Shown: piece by piece, positions 29,612 to 39,505 of the stretch
Position numbering within the stretch: the first letter of the stretch is position 1
How the letters are laid out: each line of letters starts with the position of its first letter
Assembly (NCBI GenBank): GCA_001874265.1
Contig: MPDD01000012.1
Location: 1-64,000 of the forward strand
DNA: 64,000 nucleotides
DNA from: Bacteroidetes bacterium MedPE-SWsnd-G1
GTDB lineage: Bacteria > Bacteroidota > Bacteroidia > Flavobacteriales > Flavobacteriaceae
Direction of reading: 5' to 3'
Made by a program: the position numbers and the translations under genes
Notes under the pieces: generated by a model
What the model saw: the letters and a program-made list of their open reading frames with translations, nothing else
The model's database searches: none
What the model was told of the DNA's origin: nothing

Positions 29612-31387
29612 TTAGCGACTTACATAAACGGATCCTTGAACGGTTTTGTAATTTGAGTCGTTCGGATATAAGATGTAATAATAAACTCCGGTAGGTACGA
29701 GTTCTTTTGTGTTATATAAACGACCATTCCAAGGTTCTTTGTTTTGATTGGTATCATAAACCAATGTACCCCAACGATTATATATTTCTAGATTAAAGGA
29801 TGTGAAAATATCATACAATCCACTAATATTAAATTCATCATTGATTCCATCACCATTTGGAGAGAAACCATCTGGGATAAATGGCGGACAATTATATACA
29901 GATATTGGAAGTGTTACATAAGAGTAGCACCCTGTTAAATCGTTTGTTGCTTTAATATAAATTGTTTGTGGATTTGAGATGTTCTCGTAGTCAAAATTGG
30001 GATTAATTGGTGCAGTATCATTTAAATAATCCTCTTCGGTTGGGTAAAACGTTATGGTTACGTCTGATCCTACTGTAGTTATTATTTCGGTGTAAATATC
30101 AGAGAAGTCAAAAATTCCTTTTTCAAACCCTAAGTTGCAGTTTTCAATTGGGCTTTGGACCTCTAAAACTGGTGGTAAAGGATAATTAATAAAGAGAAAA
30201 TCTTCATTGTTGTCAGTTCTAATTTCTAGAACTGGATTTATTTCATTTACAACTGCTTTCAATTCAAAATCTTGTAAAATACTTTCTGGAATTATAAGGG
30301 GAATTTCAATGGATTCTGAGCCATTGATTGGTATGATTGAAGTAGTAAATGTAGTAGCTAACAAATTCTCGTCACCATATATAGTTATTGATGTATTTAC
30401 AGGGAGTTCTTTGGTGCTGTTATTATTGTAAACTGTTACATAGCATTGCGTTTCTCTATTGTTGCAAGAGGTAATTTGAAAATTGTCAATACTTATTGTT
30501 GCATCTGGCAATTGACTATTGAGTTTTGTAATGATAGTATTGATCATCACAAAATCTTGCCCAGATGTCAATTGAATATTTACAGTGTCATCGCCGATTG
30601 CAATATTGTTTTGAATGCTGTACTCATCCAAATCCATATTGTAGAGTTCATCAGAATTTGTATAAGTATTGGTACCATTAAATGCGTTATCATTTGGGTT
30701 TAATGGCGGGTTTCCTATAAGGTTTCCGTTAATATAAAGTGACTCATTTACACTTAGAAAAGCGTCCCCTTCCCAAGCAATAAATCCAATTTTAGAATCA
30801 ATGGTGTCAATTACATCAATATTATTTAATGAAATTGAAAGTTCATTAGGTACGTACTCTAAGCCATCATAAATATTAATTTGATTTAGAGGTAGGTTTG
30901 GGTTTTCATAAATTACCAAAATTGCCCACCCGGCAAAATTAGTTCCGTTAGGGCAATAAGCCGAAATGATATCAGTAAGATCTAGCTCGCTTAAAGTGTA
31001 TTCTGTATTTCTTTCAGATATGATTTGTGCCGTAACATCATAAAAAGCACTAAAATATGGAAGGTTAACTGTTTCTAAAACAGCACTAAAATTTCGTTGT
31101 GAAGTAATACTTTCATTATTTAATTGAACCCCAAAATCTCCCGGTCCAGAACCAGCCCAATACAAGTATGCTCCTTTAATTGTTTCATCATCGGTTAAAT
31201 TCAAAGTCGCACTAGAAGATGTATTTATAACACAATTAGAAAATGCGCCATTCTCATCTAGATTCATGGTATTTCCAATTATGGTAAAATCTATGTGACC
31301 ACCAAATTGCTTGTATAAGGTAACTTCTTGCGAATAGGAATTCAACAAGTTTAGAAAGCAGAAAATAAAAATGAATTGCTTTATCAT
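29612..31387 (-). CDS. Secreted protein with T9SS type-B (gliding motility-associated) C-terminal domain
   Basis: Signal peptide; C-terminus CPPFIPDGFSPNGDGINDEFNISG ... LEIYNRWGTLVYDTNQNKEPWNGRLYN. Confidence 0.9.
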   Translation of the reverse strand: MIKQFIFIFCFLNLLNSYSQEVTLYKQFGGHIDFTIIGNTMNLDENGAFSNCVINTSSSATLNLTDDETIKGAYLYWAGSGPGDFGVQLNNESITSQRNFSAVLETVNLPYFSAFYDVTAQIISERNTEYTLSELDLTDIISAYCPNGTNFAGWAILVIYENPNLPLNQINIYDGLEYVPNELSISLNNIDVIDTIDSKIGFIAWEGDAFLSVNESLYINGNLIGNPPLNPNDNAFNGTNTYTNSDELYNMDLDEYSIQNNIAIGDDTVNIQLTSGQDFVMINTIITKLNSQLPDATISIDNFQITSCNNRETQCYVTVYNNNSTKELPVNTSITIYGDENLLATTFTTSIIPINGSESIEIPLIIPESILQDFELKAVVNEINPVLEIRTDNNEDFLFINYPLPPVLEVQSPIENCNLGFEKGIFDFSDIYTEIITTVGSDVTITFYPTEEDYLNDTAPINPNFDYENISNPQTIYIKATNDLTGCYSYVTLPISVYNCPPFIPDGFSPNGDGINDEFNISGLYDIFTSFNLEIYNRWGTLVYDTNQNKEPWNGRLYNTKELVPTGVYYYILYPNDSNYKTVQGSVYVSR

Positions 31388-31438
31388 TACAAATAAATTC
31401 TAATCACAAGGTAAAAAGAATAAATGAAGAAAGCCTAA

Positions 31439-32119
31439 TTAATTGACCGTCGAAATATTGGAAAGTTGATTTATATCTTTATTTTCTAAGTGCTTTAATT
31501 CAATTGGATGAATTATTGAATTAATCATTGCTTGTCCTAATCGGGTAGTGGTAGTAATGTTTTTTGACTTTTTTAATAACGGAAAGAATGGACGCAATAG
31601 AACATAGATACTATTGTACCAACCAGTTTTAGACTTAATGCCTTTTTCGGGAATAATCATATTTGGTCTAAAAGCGTATGCATCTTTAAAACCTTTATTT
31701 AAAATATAATTTTCCGTCTTTCCCTTAACCCTCGCCCACATGGTTTTACTTGTCTCAGAACTGTCTGTTCCGGTACCTGAAACATAATTGAAAACTAGTT
31801 TAGGGTTTACAGTATACAATACATCAGTGAACGCTTTAACAGGTTCGAATGTAATTGCGTTAAAGTCAGTCTCACTTATTCCTATTGAAGAAATTCCCAT
31901 ACAGAAAAAGCAAGCATCATATCCGTTTAAGGTCTTCTTAATGTCTTGAACCTTAGTAAAATCTTTTAATAGTACTTCTTTTAGTTTGGAATGTTTAAGA
32001 TTTAAAGGGTTTCGGTTAATGACTAAAACAGAATCAATTAAATCGGATTCTAAACACTCTAATAAAACACCTTTACCAACCATACCACTGGCACCAGTAA
32101 TAATCACTTTCTTTCCCAT
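31439..32119 (-). CDS. NAD(P)-binding epimerase/dehydratase-like protein
   Basis: KVIITGASGMVGKGVLLECL; FNYVSGTGTDS. Confidence 0.82.
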   Translation of the reverse strand: MGKKVIITGASGMVGKGVLLECLESDLIDSVLVINRNPLNLKHSKLKEVLLKDFTKVQDIKKTLNGYDACFFCMGISSIGISETDFNAITFEPVKAFTDVLYTVNPKLVFNYVSGTGTDSSETSKTMWARVKGKTENYILNKGFKDAYAFRPNMIIPEKGIKSKTGWYNSIYVLLRPFFPLLKKSKNITTTTRLGQAMINSIIHPIELKHLENKDINQLSNISTVN

Positions 32120-32123
32120 TCTG

Positions 32124-33563
32124 TTATGCTTTAACTGGAATATTCTTTAAAATTTCAATTAAGAATTTCCAGAATTTTTTAGTGGAACTGATTTGTGCTC
32201 TTTCATCAGGTGAATGTGCGCCTCTAATATTCGGACCAAAAGAAATCATATCCATTTCTGGATAATGCGTTCCCAATAAGCCACATTCTAAGCCAGCATG
32301 GCAAGCCAAAATGTTTGCTTTTGAGTTAAACAAGTTTTCATATAAAGGTTTCATTACTTTTAAAATAGCAGAGTCTGGGTTCGGTTTCCAACCAGGATAA
32401 GATCCCGAGTACTCTACATTAAAACCACCAAGATTAAAGGTGCTTTCTAAAGTTTTAGCCATATCCCATTTGCCAGTTTCAACAGAAGAACGTGTTAAAC
32501 ATAAGATTTGGATTTCACCATCCTTAACAATTACTCTCGCAATGTTATTTGAAGTCTCTACTAAATCTTCAATATCTGGGCTCATTCTGTATACACCATT
32601 ATGCAAAGCGTACATAGTTTGAATAATTATATCTTGATCTTTTGAAGATAAAACAAATCCAGCGGCATCTGAAATACTATAACTGATAACTAAATCTTTT
32701 TCAATTGAACTGTACTCGTTGTAAATTTCAGATGAAGTGGTTTTAAATATTTGTTCGAATTCTGCGGTATCTTTTACAACTACTACAGCATTGCTCTCTC
32801 TTGGAATGGCATTTCTTAAACTTCCTCCGTCAATTTCAGAGATTTGAATAAAATCTTTGGTAGCATCCAAAAGACGGTTCATCAACTTATTTGAATTTCC
32901 AAAACCTTTATGAATATCCATTCCGGAATGGCCTCCTTGCAAACCTTTTACAGTAATTTTATACGTAACGCCTTCAGATACTTTTTGCTGTTCGTATTTT
33001 TTAGATGCAGTTACATCAACTCCTCCAGCACAACCTACACCAATTTCATCATCTTCTTCTGTGTCTAGGTTTAATAAAATGTCACCACTTAAAAAACCGG
33101 GTTCTAATCCCATAGCACCAGTCATTCCAGTCTCTTCATCAATAGTAAATAATGCTTCAATTGCTGGGTGGGCGATATCGGTAGATTCTAAGACCCCCAT
33201 AATCGCAGCAACACCAAGACCGTTGTCCGCCCCTAAAGTTGTTCCTTCAGCTTTTACCCAATCTCCGTCAACAAACATTTTAATACCTTCTGTATCAAAA
33301 TCGAAATCAGTGTCATTATTTTTTTGATGCACCATGTCTAAATGACTTTGCAATACCACAGACTTACGGTTTTCCATGCCTTGGGTTGCAGGTTTTTTAA
33401 TTAAAACATTTTGAACTTTATCTATGGTTGTTTCCAATCCTAATTTTTTTCCAAAATCAAGCATAAAGGCTCTCACTTGTTCTTCCTTTTTAGAAGCACG
33501 AGGAATGGCGTTTAAATCAGCAAAGTTTTTCCAAACTTGTTTAGGTTCAATAGTTCTAATCAT
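32124..33563 (-). CDS. pepD: Aminoacyl-histidine dipeptidase (M20 family)
   Basis: VVLQSHLDMVHQKN, GADNGLGVAA, TIDEETGMTGAMGL, FGPNIRGAHSPDER. Confidence 0.95.
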   Translation of the reverse strand: MIRTIEPKQVWKNFADLNAIPRASKKEEQVRAFMLDFGKKLGLETTIDKVQNVLIKKPATQGMENRKSVVLQSHLDMVHQKNNDTDFDFDTEGIKMFVDGDWVKAEGTTLGADNGLGVAAIMGVLESTDIAHPAIEALFTIDEETGMTGAMGLEPGFLSGDILLNLDTEEDDEIGVGCAGGVDVTASKKYEQQKVSEGVTYKITVKGLQGGHSGMDIHKGFGNSNKLMNRLLDATKDFIQISEIDGGSLRNAIPRESNAVVVVKDTAEFEQIFKTTSSEIYNEYSSIEKDLVISYSISDAAGFVLSSKDQDIIIQTMYALHNGVYRMSPDIEDLVETSNNIARVIVKDGEIQILCLTRSSVETGKWDMAKTLESTFNLGGFNVEYSGSYPGWKPNPDSAILKVMKPLYENLFNSKANILACHAGLECGLLGTHYPEMDMISFGPNIRGAHSPDERAQISSTKKFWKFLIEILKNIPVKA

Positions 33564-33626
33564 GGTAATAAGTTAAGTATTTGAATATGTTGCGAAGATA
33601 CTTATAAGAATCTTAAAATTGAATTA

Positions 33627-34280
33627 TTAATCGATTGTAATAATTGATTCTTCAATTGGCAGTCTAACTTTTTTAAGAGAACTCATAAAGTCGTCTTCCG
33701 CTCTAAATCCAGCGGGTAATAAAAGTACTGATTTAAGATTTTTATCCTTTAGATTAAGGGCTTCATCAAATTTGTGAGGTAAAAAACCTTCCATTGGACA
33801 AGAGTCAATTTCTTCAAGTGCACAAACGGTCATTAAATTACCTAAGGCAATATATGCCTGGTTTTTTGCAGCATTATCTTTATCTTCTTGTGATTGATTT
33901 TCGATCGTTTTCTTTAAATAGGCTCTAAAATCAGATAGCACTTCAGGTTCTAGTCCACGCTCCTTTATTTCGAGATTAAATTTTCTATCGACATAATTAC
34001 TATCAATATCTGTTTTTATGCAAATAACCAAGAGATGAGAACAGTCTGCAACTTGCGATTGGTTAAAGGCGTGTTCAACCAAATTATCTTTAACTTCTTG
34101 GTTTGAAATCACTAATAATTTAAGAGGTTGCAGTCCATAAGAAGTTGCCGTTAAATTGAATGCGTTTTTGAGAACATCTAATTGTTCATTAGATAACTTT
34201 TTATCACGATTAAATTTTTTCGTGGCATAACGCCATTTTAATTTTTCTATACTATCCATTGTTCTATAATAATTATGCAA
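33627..34280 (-). CDS. NAD(P)H-dependent oxidoreductase, nitroreductase family
   Basis: KWRYATKKFNRDKKLS ... NLTATSYGLQPLKLLVI ... CPMEGF; ATG at 34259 is an alternative start. Confidence 0.88.
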   Translation of the reverse strand: MHNYYRTMDSIEKLKWRYATKKFNRDKKLSNEQLDVLKNAFNLTATSYGLQPLKLLVISNQEVKDNLVEHAFNQSQVADCSHLLVICIKTDIDSNYVDRKFNLEIKERGLEPEVLSDFRAYLKKTIENQSQEDKDNAAKNQAYIALGNLMTVCALEEIDSCPMEGFLPHKFDEALNLKDKNLKSVLLLPAGFRAEDDFMSSLKKVRLPIEESIITID

Positions 34281-34375
34281 AGGAAAGGTAAAAATGAAAA
34301 CTTAAAGCGGTAATCTGATTAGAATAATCAATCGATGTATAAAATTTGTATATTTAATGAATCCTTTTGTTTGCT

Positions 34376-35644
34376 ATGAAAGAAGAATTACTCCATTTTA
34401 TTTGGAAGCACAAGTTGTTTTATACGTCTAGTATGAAAACGGTCTCAGGTAAGCCAATTTCTGTAGTTTCTGTTGGCACACACAATTTGCATACAGGTCC
34501 TGATTTCTTGAATGCAAGAATTAGAATAGACGATCAATTGTGGGCCGGAAATATTGAAATTCATGTAAATGCATCAGATTGGTATGTCCATGGGCATGAG
34601 AATGACAGTAATTATGATGCCTTGATTTTACATGTTGTTTGGAACAATGATGTTGCAGTTTTTGACAAAGCGAATAATGTTTTGCCTACCATCGAATTAA
34701 ATAAAATTGTTTCGAAGGAATTGTTGAACAACTACCAGAAGTTGTTTTCAAAATCAAAAAGTTTTATCAACTGCGAAAAGTCATTAGATTTATTAGATGA
34801 TTTTACCATTAACAATTGGTTAGAGCGTTTATATATAGAGCGAATTGAGAGAAAGGCTTTAGAAGTAAATAAATTACTGAATAAAAGCGAGTTTAATTGG
34901 GAGCAGGTATTGTTTCAATTATTGGCTAAGAATTTTGGTTTAAAAGTGAATGCTGAACCCTTTTTTAAAATGGCCGATGCATTAGACTTTGCAATTGTTA
35001 GAAAGGAATCTCAAAGTCTAACACGATTGGAAAGTTTGTTTTTTGGACAATTAGGATTACTAAATGAAATTGTAGAAAACGATTATTACTTGAATTTGAA
35101 AAAGGAGTATGAGTATCAGGTTAAAAAATACAAGTTAGGCCTACCGATAACCAAAGTGCAGTATTTTAGATTGCGACCCACCAATTTTCCAACCATTAGA
35201 GCAGCGCAATTAGCCAACTTATTTTTTGAAAAAAAGCAACTATTTGCCGATGTAATGAAATTAAATTCTTTAAGTGATTTCTATACTTATTTTAAAGTTG
35301 CGACTTCTAAGTATTGGGAAACACATTATACATTTGAAACTGATTCCAAAAAAAGTAACAAAAACCTCACAAAATCATTTGTAGATTTACTGTTAATCAA
35401 CACTATAATTCCGCTGAGGTTTGTCTATTTTAAGCATGTAGGTAAATTTGAACCTGTTCCGTTTTTAAGATTGATTCAAGAAGTGAAGCCTGAAAAGAAT
35501 AGTATAATTAACAATTTTAAAATACTGTCTTTCCCAACATCAAGCGCATTTGAAACACAGGCTTTACTAGAGTTAAAAAACAACTATTGCGCACCACAAA
35601 AATGTTTGCAATGCGCAATAGGACTTAAGTTGTTAAGAAATTAA
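34376..35644 (+). CDS. DUF2851 family protein
   Basis: MKEELLHFIWKHKLFYTSSMKTVSGKPISVVSVGTHNLHTGPDFLNARI. Confidence 0.88.
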   Translation: MKEELLHFIWKHKLFYTSSMKTVSGKPISVVSVGTHNLHTGPDFLNARIRIDDQLWAGNIEIHVNASDWYVHGHENDSNYDALILHVVWNNDVAVFDKANNVLPTIELNKIVSKELLNNYQKLFSKSKSFINCEKSLDLLDDFTINNWLERLYIERIERKALEVNKLLNKSEFNWEQVLFQLLAKNFGLKVNAEPFFKMADALDFAIVRKESQSLTRLESLFFGQLGLLNEIVENDYYLNLKKEYEYQVKKYKLGLPITKVQYFRLRPTNFPTIRAAQLANLFFEKKQLFADVMKLNSLSDFYTYFKVATSKYWETHYTFETDSKKSNKNLTKSFVDLLLINTIIPLRFVYFKHVGKFEPVPFLRLIQEVKPEKNSIINNFKILSFPTSSAFETQALLELKNNYCAPQKCLQCAIGLKLLRN

Positions 35645-37131
35645 TATTTAGCAGGTACGCCTTCTTTTGGAATTGTATTAAGAATAAATTCTCTTAAATG
35701 TTTGTTAGAGGCTTCCAAATCTTCTTTTCTCAGATACATCATATGGCCACTTCTGTAACCTTTAAACGAAAGTCTGTCTTTCATTTTGCCACTTGGATCT
35801 AATTGCCACATAGAATATTTTGCATTAAAATAAGTTGTTGCACCATCGTAATAGCCAGATTGATACAATACATGTAAGTTAGGATTCTCTGCCATAGCCT
35901 GACGCAAGTTTTCTCTTGTATTATCATTACTGTTATCCCAAGGACGCACACTTCCAAACATGTTGTATTTTAAATCTGTTTTATAATTTAGTTCTTCACG
36001 TAAATAATAATTAATGGCTGGAGTAAAGGAATGTAGCCACGAAGTAATTTCAGAATTGTAATCTGGGCTATCCCCAGCATTTTTTTTATCAATCCCTAAA
36101 TATCTAGAATCCAATCGACCCACTGTAAATCCTTTATCTCGCTTCAATTCTTTCCAAAAATAGGAGGTAGGTACCGCTAAATTATTATCTAGTACGGCTT
36201 GTTTTGAGAGTCCTGAATAGCGTGCGACTTCTGTTGCTATTGCATCTTTGTCGGCAGCACTTAATGAGCCTCCTTTTGATAATGCGGGAATCAATTCATT
36301 AATTGCGTATGCTTCAACTTCAGGCAAAATTTCTAATAAATCTTTGTTTTGTAAATCTGCACTTAATGCCTTTTGATGCCAAGCTGCAGCAGTAAAATAA
36401 GGTAGATTTATTCCATTAGAAACAGGATTGTCTTGACGCAACACTTTATAATCTGCAGGAGAAACCATAATAACACCGTTTAAATACATCCATTGCGAAC
36501 CTTGTAGTGCTTTTGCTAAACCAGCAACTCTTGTTCCTCCATAACTTTCACCGATAATATATTTAGGTGATCTCCACCTGTTATTTCTTGTCACAAAGGT
36601 GTTTATCCATTCTGCTAAATATTGGATATCCGCGTTCACACCAAAAAATTGTTTTCGGTCTGGGTAATTTCCTTCTTGGTCTTTTACCATTCTAGAATAG
36701 CCCGTATTTACAGGGTTTACATATAATATGTCTGCAACATCTAATACTGAATACGGATTCGATTTTACACCATAAGGTTGAACTGGGTAACCTTCATCGT
36801 CAATTTTTAAAATTTTTGGCCCTGTATATGCAACATGCATCCAAACAGAAGCAGAACCAGGCCCTCCATTAAACGAAATTAATAACGGCCTGCTTGTGTC
36901 ATCTTTAATATCTGTTCGTTTGTAATACGTATAAAATAACGAAGCAACGACGTCTCCGTCATTATTCCAAACAGGCTGCGTTCCGATAGTGGCAGTATAT
37001 GGAAATGATACTCCGTTTGCAGTTGTTTCATGTTTTGTAATAACGGTGGAATCTACAGTTATTGTACGAGATTGTCCGTATGTAATTGCGCTAACAAGGA
37101 CAGAACAAAATAGAAGGATAGTTTTTTTCAT
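35641..37131 (-). CDS. S10 family serine carboxypeptidase-like peptidase, secreted
   Basis: LLISFNGGPGSASVW, IIGESYGG, SGYYDGATTYFNAKY, YRSGHMMYL. Confidence 0.9.
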   Translation of the reverse strand: MKKTILLFCSVLVSAITYGQSRTITVDSTVITKHETTANGVSFPYTATIGTQPVWNNDGDVVASLFYTYYKRTDIKDDTSRPLLISFNGGPGSASVWMHVAYTGPKILKIDDEGYPVQPYGVKSNPYSVLDVADILYVNPVNTGYSRMVKDQEGNYPDRKQFFGVNADIQYLAEWINTFVTRNNRWRSPKYIIGESYGGTRVAGLAKALQGSQWMYLNGVIMVSPADYKVLRQDNPVSNGINLPYFTAAAWHQKALSADLQNKDLLEILPEVEAYAINELIPALSKGGSLSAADKDAIATEVARYSGLSKQAVLDNNLAVPTSYFWKELKRDKGFTVGRLDSRYLGIDKKNAGDSPDYNSEITSWLHSFTPAINYYLREELNYKTDLKYNMFGSVRPWDNSNDNTRENLRQAMAENPNLHVLYQSGYYDGATTYFNAKYSMWQLDPSGKMKDRLSFKGYRSGHMMYLRKEDLEASNKHLREFILNTIPKEGVPAKY

Positions 37132-37187
37132 TTGAAATAAAAATTTGATGGATAAAAATAGTGAAAATAAAGTAGGAAGAAATTTAT

Positions 37188-37676
37188 TTAACTTTTTATG
37201 AGAATAGCCTGTTCCAGTTCTTTTTGTGTTGGTTTTTCAAACCATGTTTCCATAAAATCAAAATTCTCTTGTGTAACTTCAAATTCAAAAGTGTCTCCCT
37301 TTTCAGAGTTTCTTTTTAAAACTCGTTGAAGTCGAGTTTCTTTGGGAATGTCGAGATAATGAAGTTTGATTTCATATCCATTCGTATTTGCAAAATTTCG
37401 AAATTTTTGACGATGTTCCACCTTTGATAACCCTAAGTCTAAAATTGAATCAGTTCCAGATTGTTCTAATTGATTAACTAAATCTAGAATCAATTTTTCA
37501 GATCTTCCAATACGTTCTAGAAACCATTCCAAGCCATCTTTATCAGTCTTGTCAGGTAAGAATAAGGTGTTGTTCCACTTATCTATAGAAAAGATAATCC
37601 CTTTGACCTTTTCTTTTAATTGATTGGAGTAGGTTGTCTTTCCAGAGCCAGTATTGCCAACAATGAGATGAATCAT
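37188..37676 (-). CDS. AAA family ATPase / zeta-toxin-like P-loop kinase
   Basis: LIVGNTGSGKTTYSNQL Walker A; small kinase-like ORF. Confidence 0.78.
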   Translation of the reverse strand: MIHLIVGNTGSGKTTYSNQLKEKVKGIIFSIDKWNNTLFLPDKTDKDGLEWFLERIGRSEKLILDLVNQLEQSGTDSILDLGLSKVEHRQKFRNFANTNGYEIKLHYLDIPKETRLQRVLKRNSEKGDTFEFEVTQENFDFMETWFEKPTQKELEQAILIKS

Positions 37677-37801
37677 GAATTTTCAAAGTTTATTGTAAAT
37701 GTACCAAAAAGTTGACTCAACAAACTTTATTTTAATACATAAAATTTAACTTTTGGTACGATTATTTCTTGCTACTTTTGATCAACATTAAAACCAACTT
37801 G

Positions 37802-39448
37802 ATGCACTTTATTAAAATGCTATCTAGAGTAACTTTGATTTTTTCATTTGTTATCTCTTGTTCACATGTCCCTGATTCGGCCAAAACTAGAATTCTTTTT
37901 ATTGGAAATAGTTATACTTATTACAATAGCTCTCCAGAATTATTAAAGTCAATGGTCAAAGAAAAATTTCCAAACCATGAAATTGAAATAAAATTAGTAA
38001 GTCAAGGCGGAATGACATTGAAAAGACATTGGGAAGAAGGACATGCCTTGGAAACTATTAAATCGAAAGATTGGGATTATGTGGTTTTGCAGGAACAGAG
38101 TAAACTAGGCATGGGACTTATTATTGATAATGATATATATTTTGGGAATACTGATAATTTTTTTGAATACGCTAGAAAATTCAATACTGAAATTAAAAAT
38201 ATAGGAGCAAAAACTGTTTTTTTTATGACATGGTCTACTAAAAACAAACCAAATGAACAGGTGATTCTGACACATGCATATAACCAAATAGCAAGTGAAT
38301 TAGATGCAATTCTTGCGCCCGTAGGGTTAGTTTGGGATAAATTAAGAGTAAATAATTCTCTTAGTTTATACGACCCGGACGGCTCGCACCCATCTGAATA
38401 TGGCTCGTTTTTAGTTGCCTCGACCATATTTTCAACAATTTTTAAAGAATCAACAGAAGGGCTTTCAAATAAAATATCAGGTTTTCGATTGTCAAGTAGA
38501 GGTGAGCCTTCTGAAGAGGAAGAAATCTTATTGCAATTAAATCAAAAGAATATAGAATTCATTCAAAAATCAAGTTGGAATGTTGTGAGTAAATTGGCAA
38601 AGAAGGGTGGCTATTTAAAATTAAATGAGCCTACGACAACGTACTCAATTCCTGAAATCATTATTGGAGATGAGATTAATTCGGAAAAGATTGACGGACG
38701 TTGGTATGGAACTTCAACCTATAATAATGTTTATCTGGGGTTAATTTTAGACATAACTTCTCAGTCAACAGGTATGGAAGCCGAAATTTCTTTTTTTACT
38801 CCTGATAGAACTGATATGTTAAAAGTTAAGAAGGTTGTTGTTGAAGATGATCTTTTAAAAGTGATTATTTCGGATTCTATTAGAAATATGAATTCTAAAA
38901 TAAGATTTACATTAAAAAATGGAGTGCTAGAAGGGGTCTCAGAATCTTTTGGAGGGAATATAAAAAATTATAAAAATTGGAACCTCTCGAGGGATAATAT
39001 TAAAGGAGGTGTTGACTTGGAACAGTTGCTTAATATGATATCCGATTTTAATGTAGATATAAAGAATAGAAATTATATAGAGGCTTCTTTAAGGCATTAT
39101 AATAAATATAGTAAACTGGTCGGAGAAGAATACAAGCCATCAGAAAACTACTTAAATGCGCAGGCATACAACTATTTTCAGAGCGGTGAAAACGAATTAG
39201 GAATGGATGTTTTATCTTTGGTGCTTGAATTTTACCCTAACTCAATAAACACTTATATCAGTTATGGCGAAGCTTTAAATAGACTTGGAAAGCAAAAGGA
39301 GGCTATTGATATATTTAAAAAAGGAATTGAAATTGCCTTGAAAAATGAAGATCCATTATTACCGGTAATTCAATCAAATTTAGATGATTTAAATGAAAAC
39401 AAAGCGTTAGATGAAATTCCACCACCACCTCCGCCTCCAAATAGATAG
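37802..39448 (+). CDS. SGNH/DUF4886-like esterase lipoprotein with C-terminal TPR and polyproline tail
   Basis: Lipobox VISC; GNSYTYYN block; DGSHPSEYG; TPR-like C-terminus; terminal IPPPPPPPNR. Confidence 0.75.
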   Translation: MHFIKMLSRVTLIFSFVISCSHVPDSAKTRILFIGNSYTYYNSSPELLKSMVKEKFPNHEIEIKLVSQGGMTLKRHWEEGHALETIKSKDWDYVVLQEQSKLGMGLIIDNDIYFGNTDNFFEYARKFNTEIKNIGAKTVFFMTWSTKNKPNEQVILTHAYNQIASELDAILAPVGLVWDKLRVNNSLSLYDPDGSHPSEYGSFLVASTIFSTIFKESTEGLSNKISGFRLSSRGEPSEEEEILLQLNQKNIEFIQKSSWNVVSKLAKKGGYLKLNEPTTTYSIPEIIIGDEINSEKIDGRWYGTSTYNNVYLGLILDITSQSTGMEAEISFFTPDRTDMLKVKKVVVEDDLLKVIISDSIRNMNSKIRFTLKNGVLEGVSESFGGNIKNYKNWNLSRDNIKGGVDLEQLLNMISDFNVDIKNRNYIEASLRHYNKYSKLVGEEYKPSENYLNAQAYNYFQSGENELGMDVLSLVLEFYPNSINTYISYGEALNRLGKQKEAIDIFKKGIEIALKNEDPLLPVIQSNLDDLNENKALDEIPPPPPPPNR

Positions 39449-39450
39449 TA

Positions 39451-39487
39451 TAAAAAAACTCCTTCTATTTTTAGAAGGAGTTTTTTT
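39451..39487. terminator. Bidirectional terminator hairpin
   Basis: aaaaaaactccttctatttttagaaggagttttttt. Confidence 0.85.
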
Positions 39488-39505
39488 ATATAGAATTCAA
39501 TATTT

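Noticed and set aside
37188-37676. Zeta-toxin-like P-loop kinase as half of a toxin-antitoxin system
   Set aside because: No adjacent small antitoxin ORF; neighbours are an S10 peptidase and an SGNH lipoprotein. More likely a solitary AAA/kinase-like ATPase.
38077-38427. 116-aa minus-strand ORF within the SGNH lipoprotein gene
   Set aside because: Antisense to a coherent catalytic domain; likely a spurious open frame.
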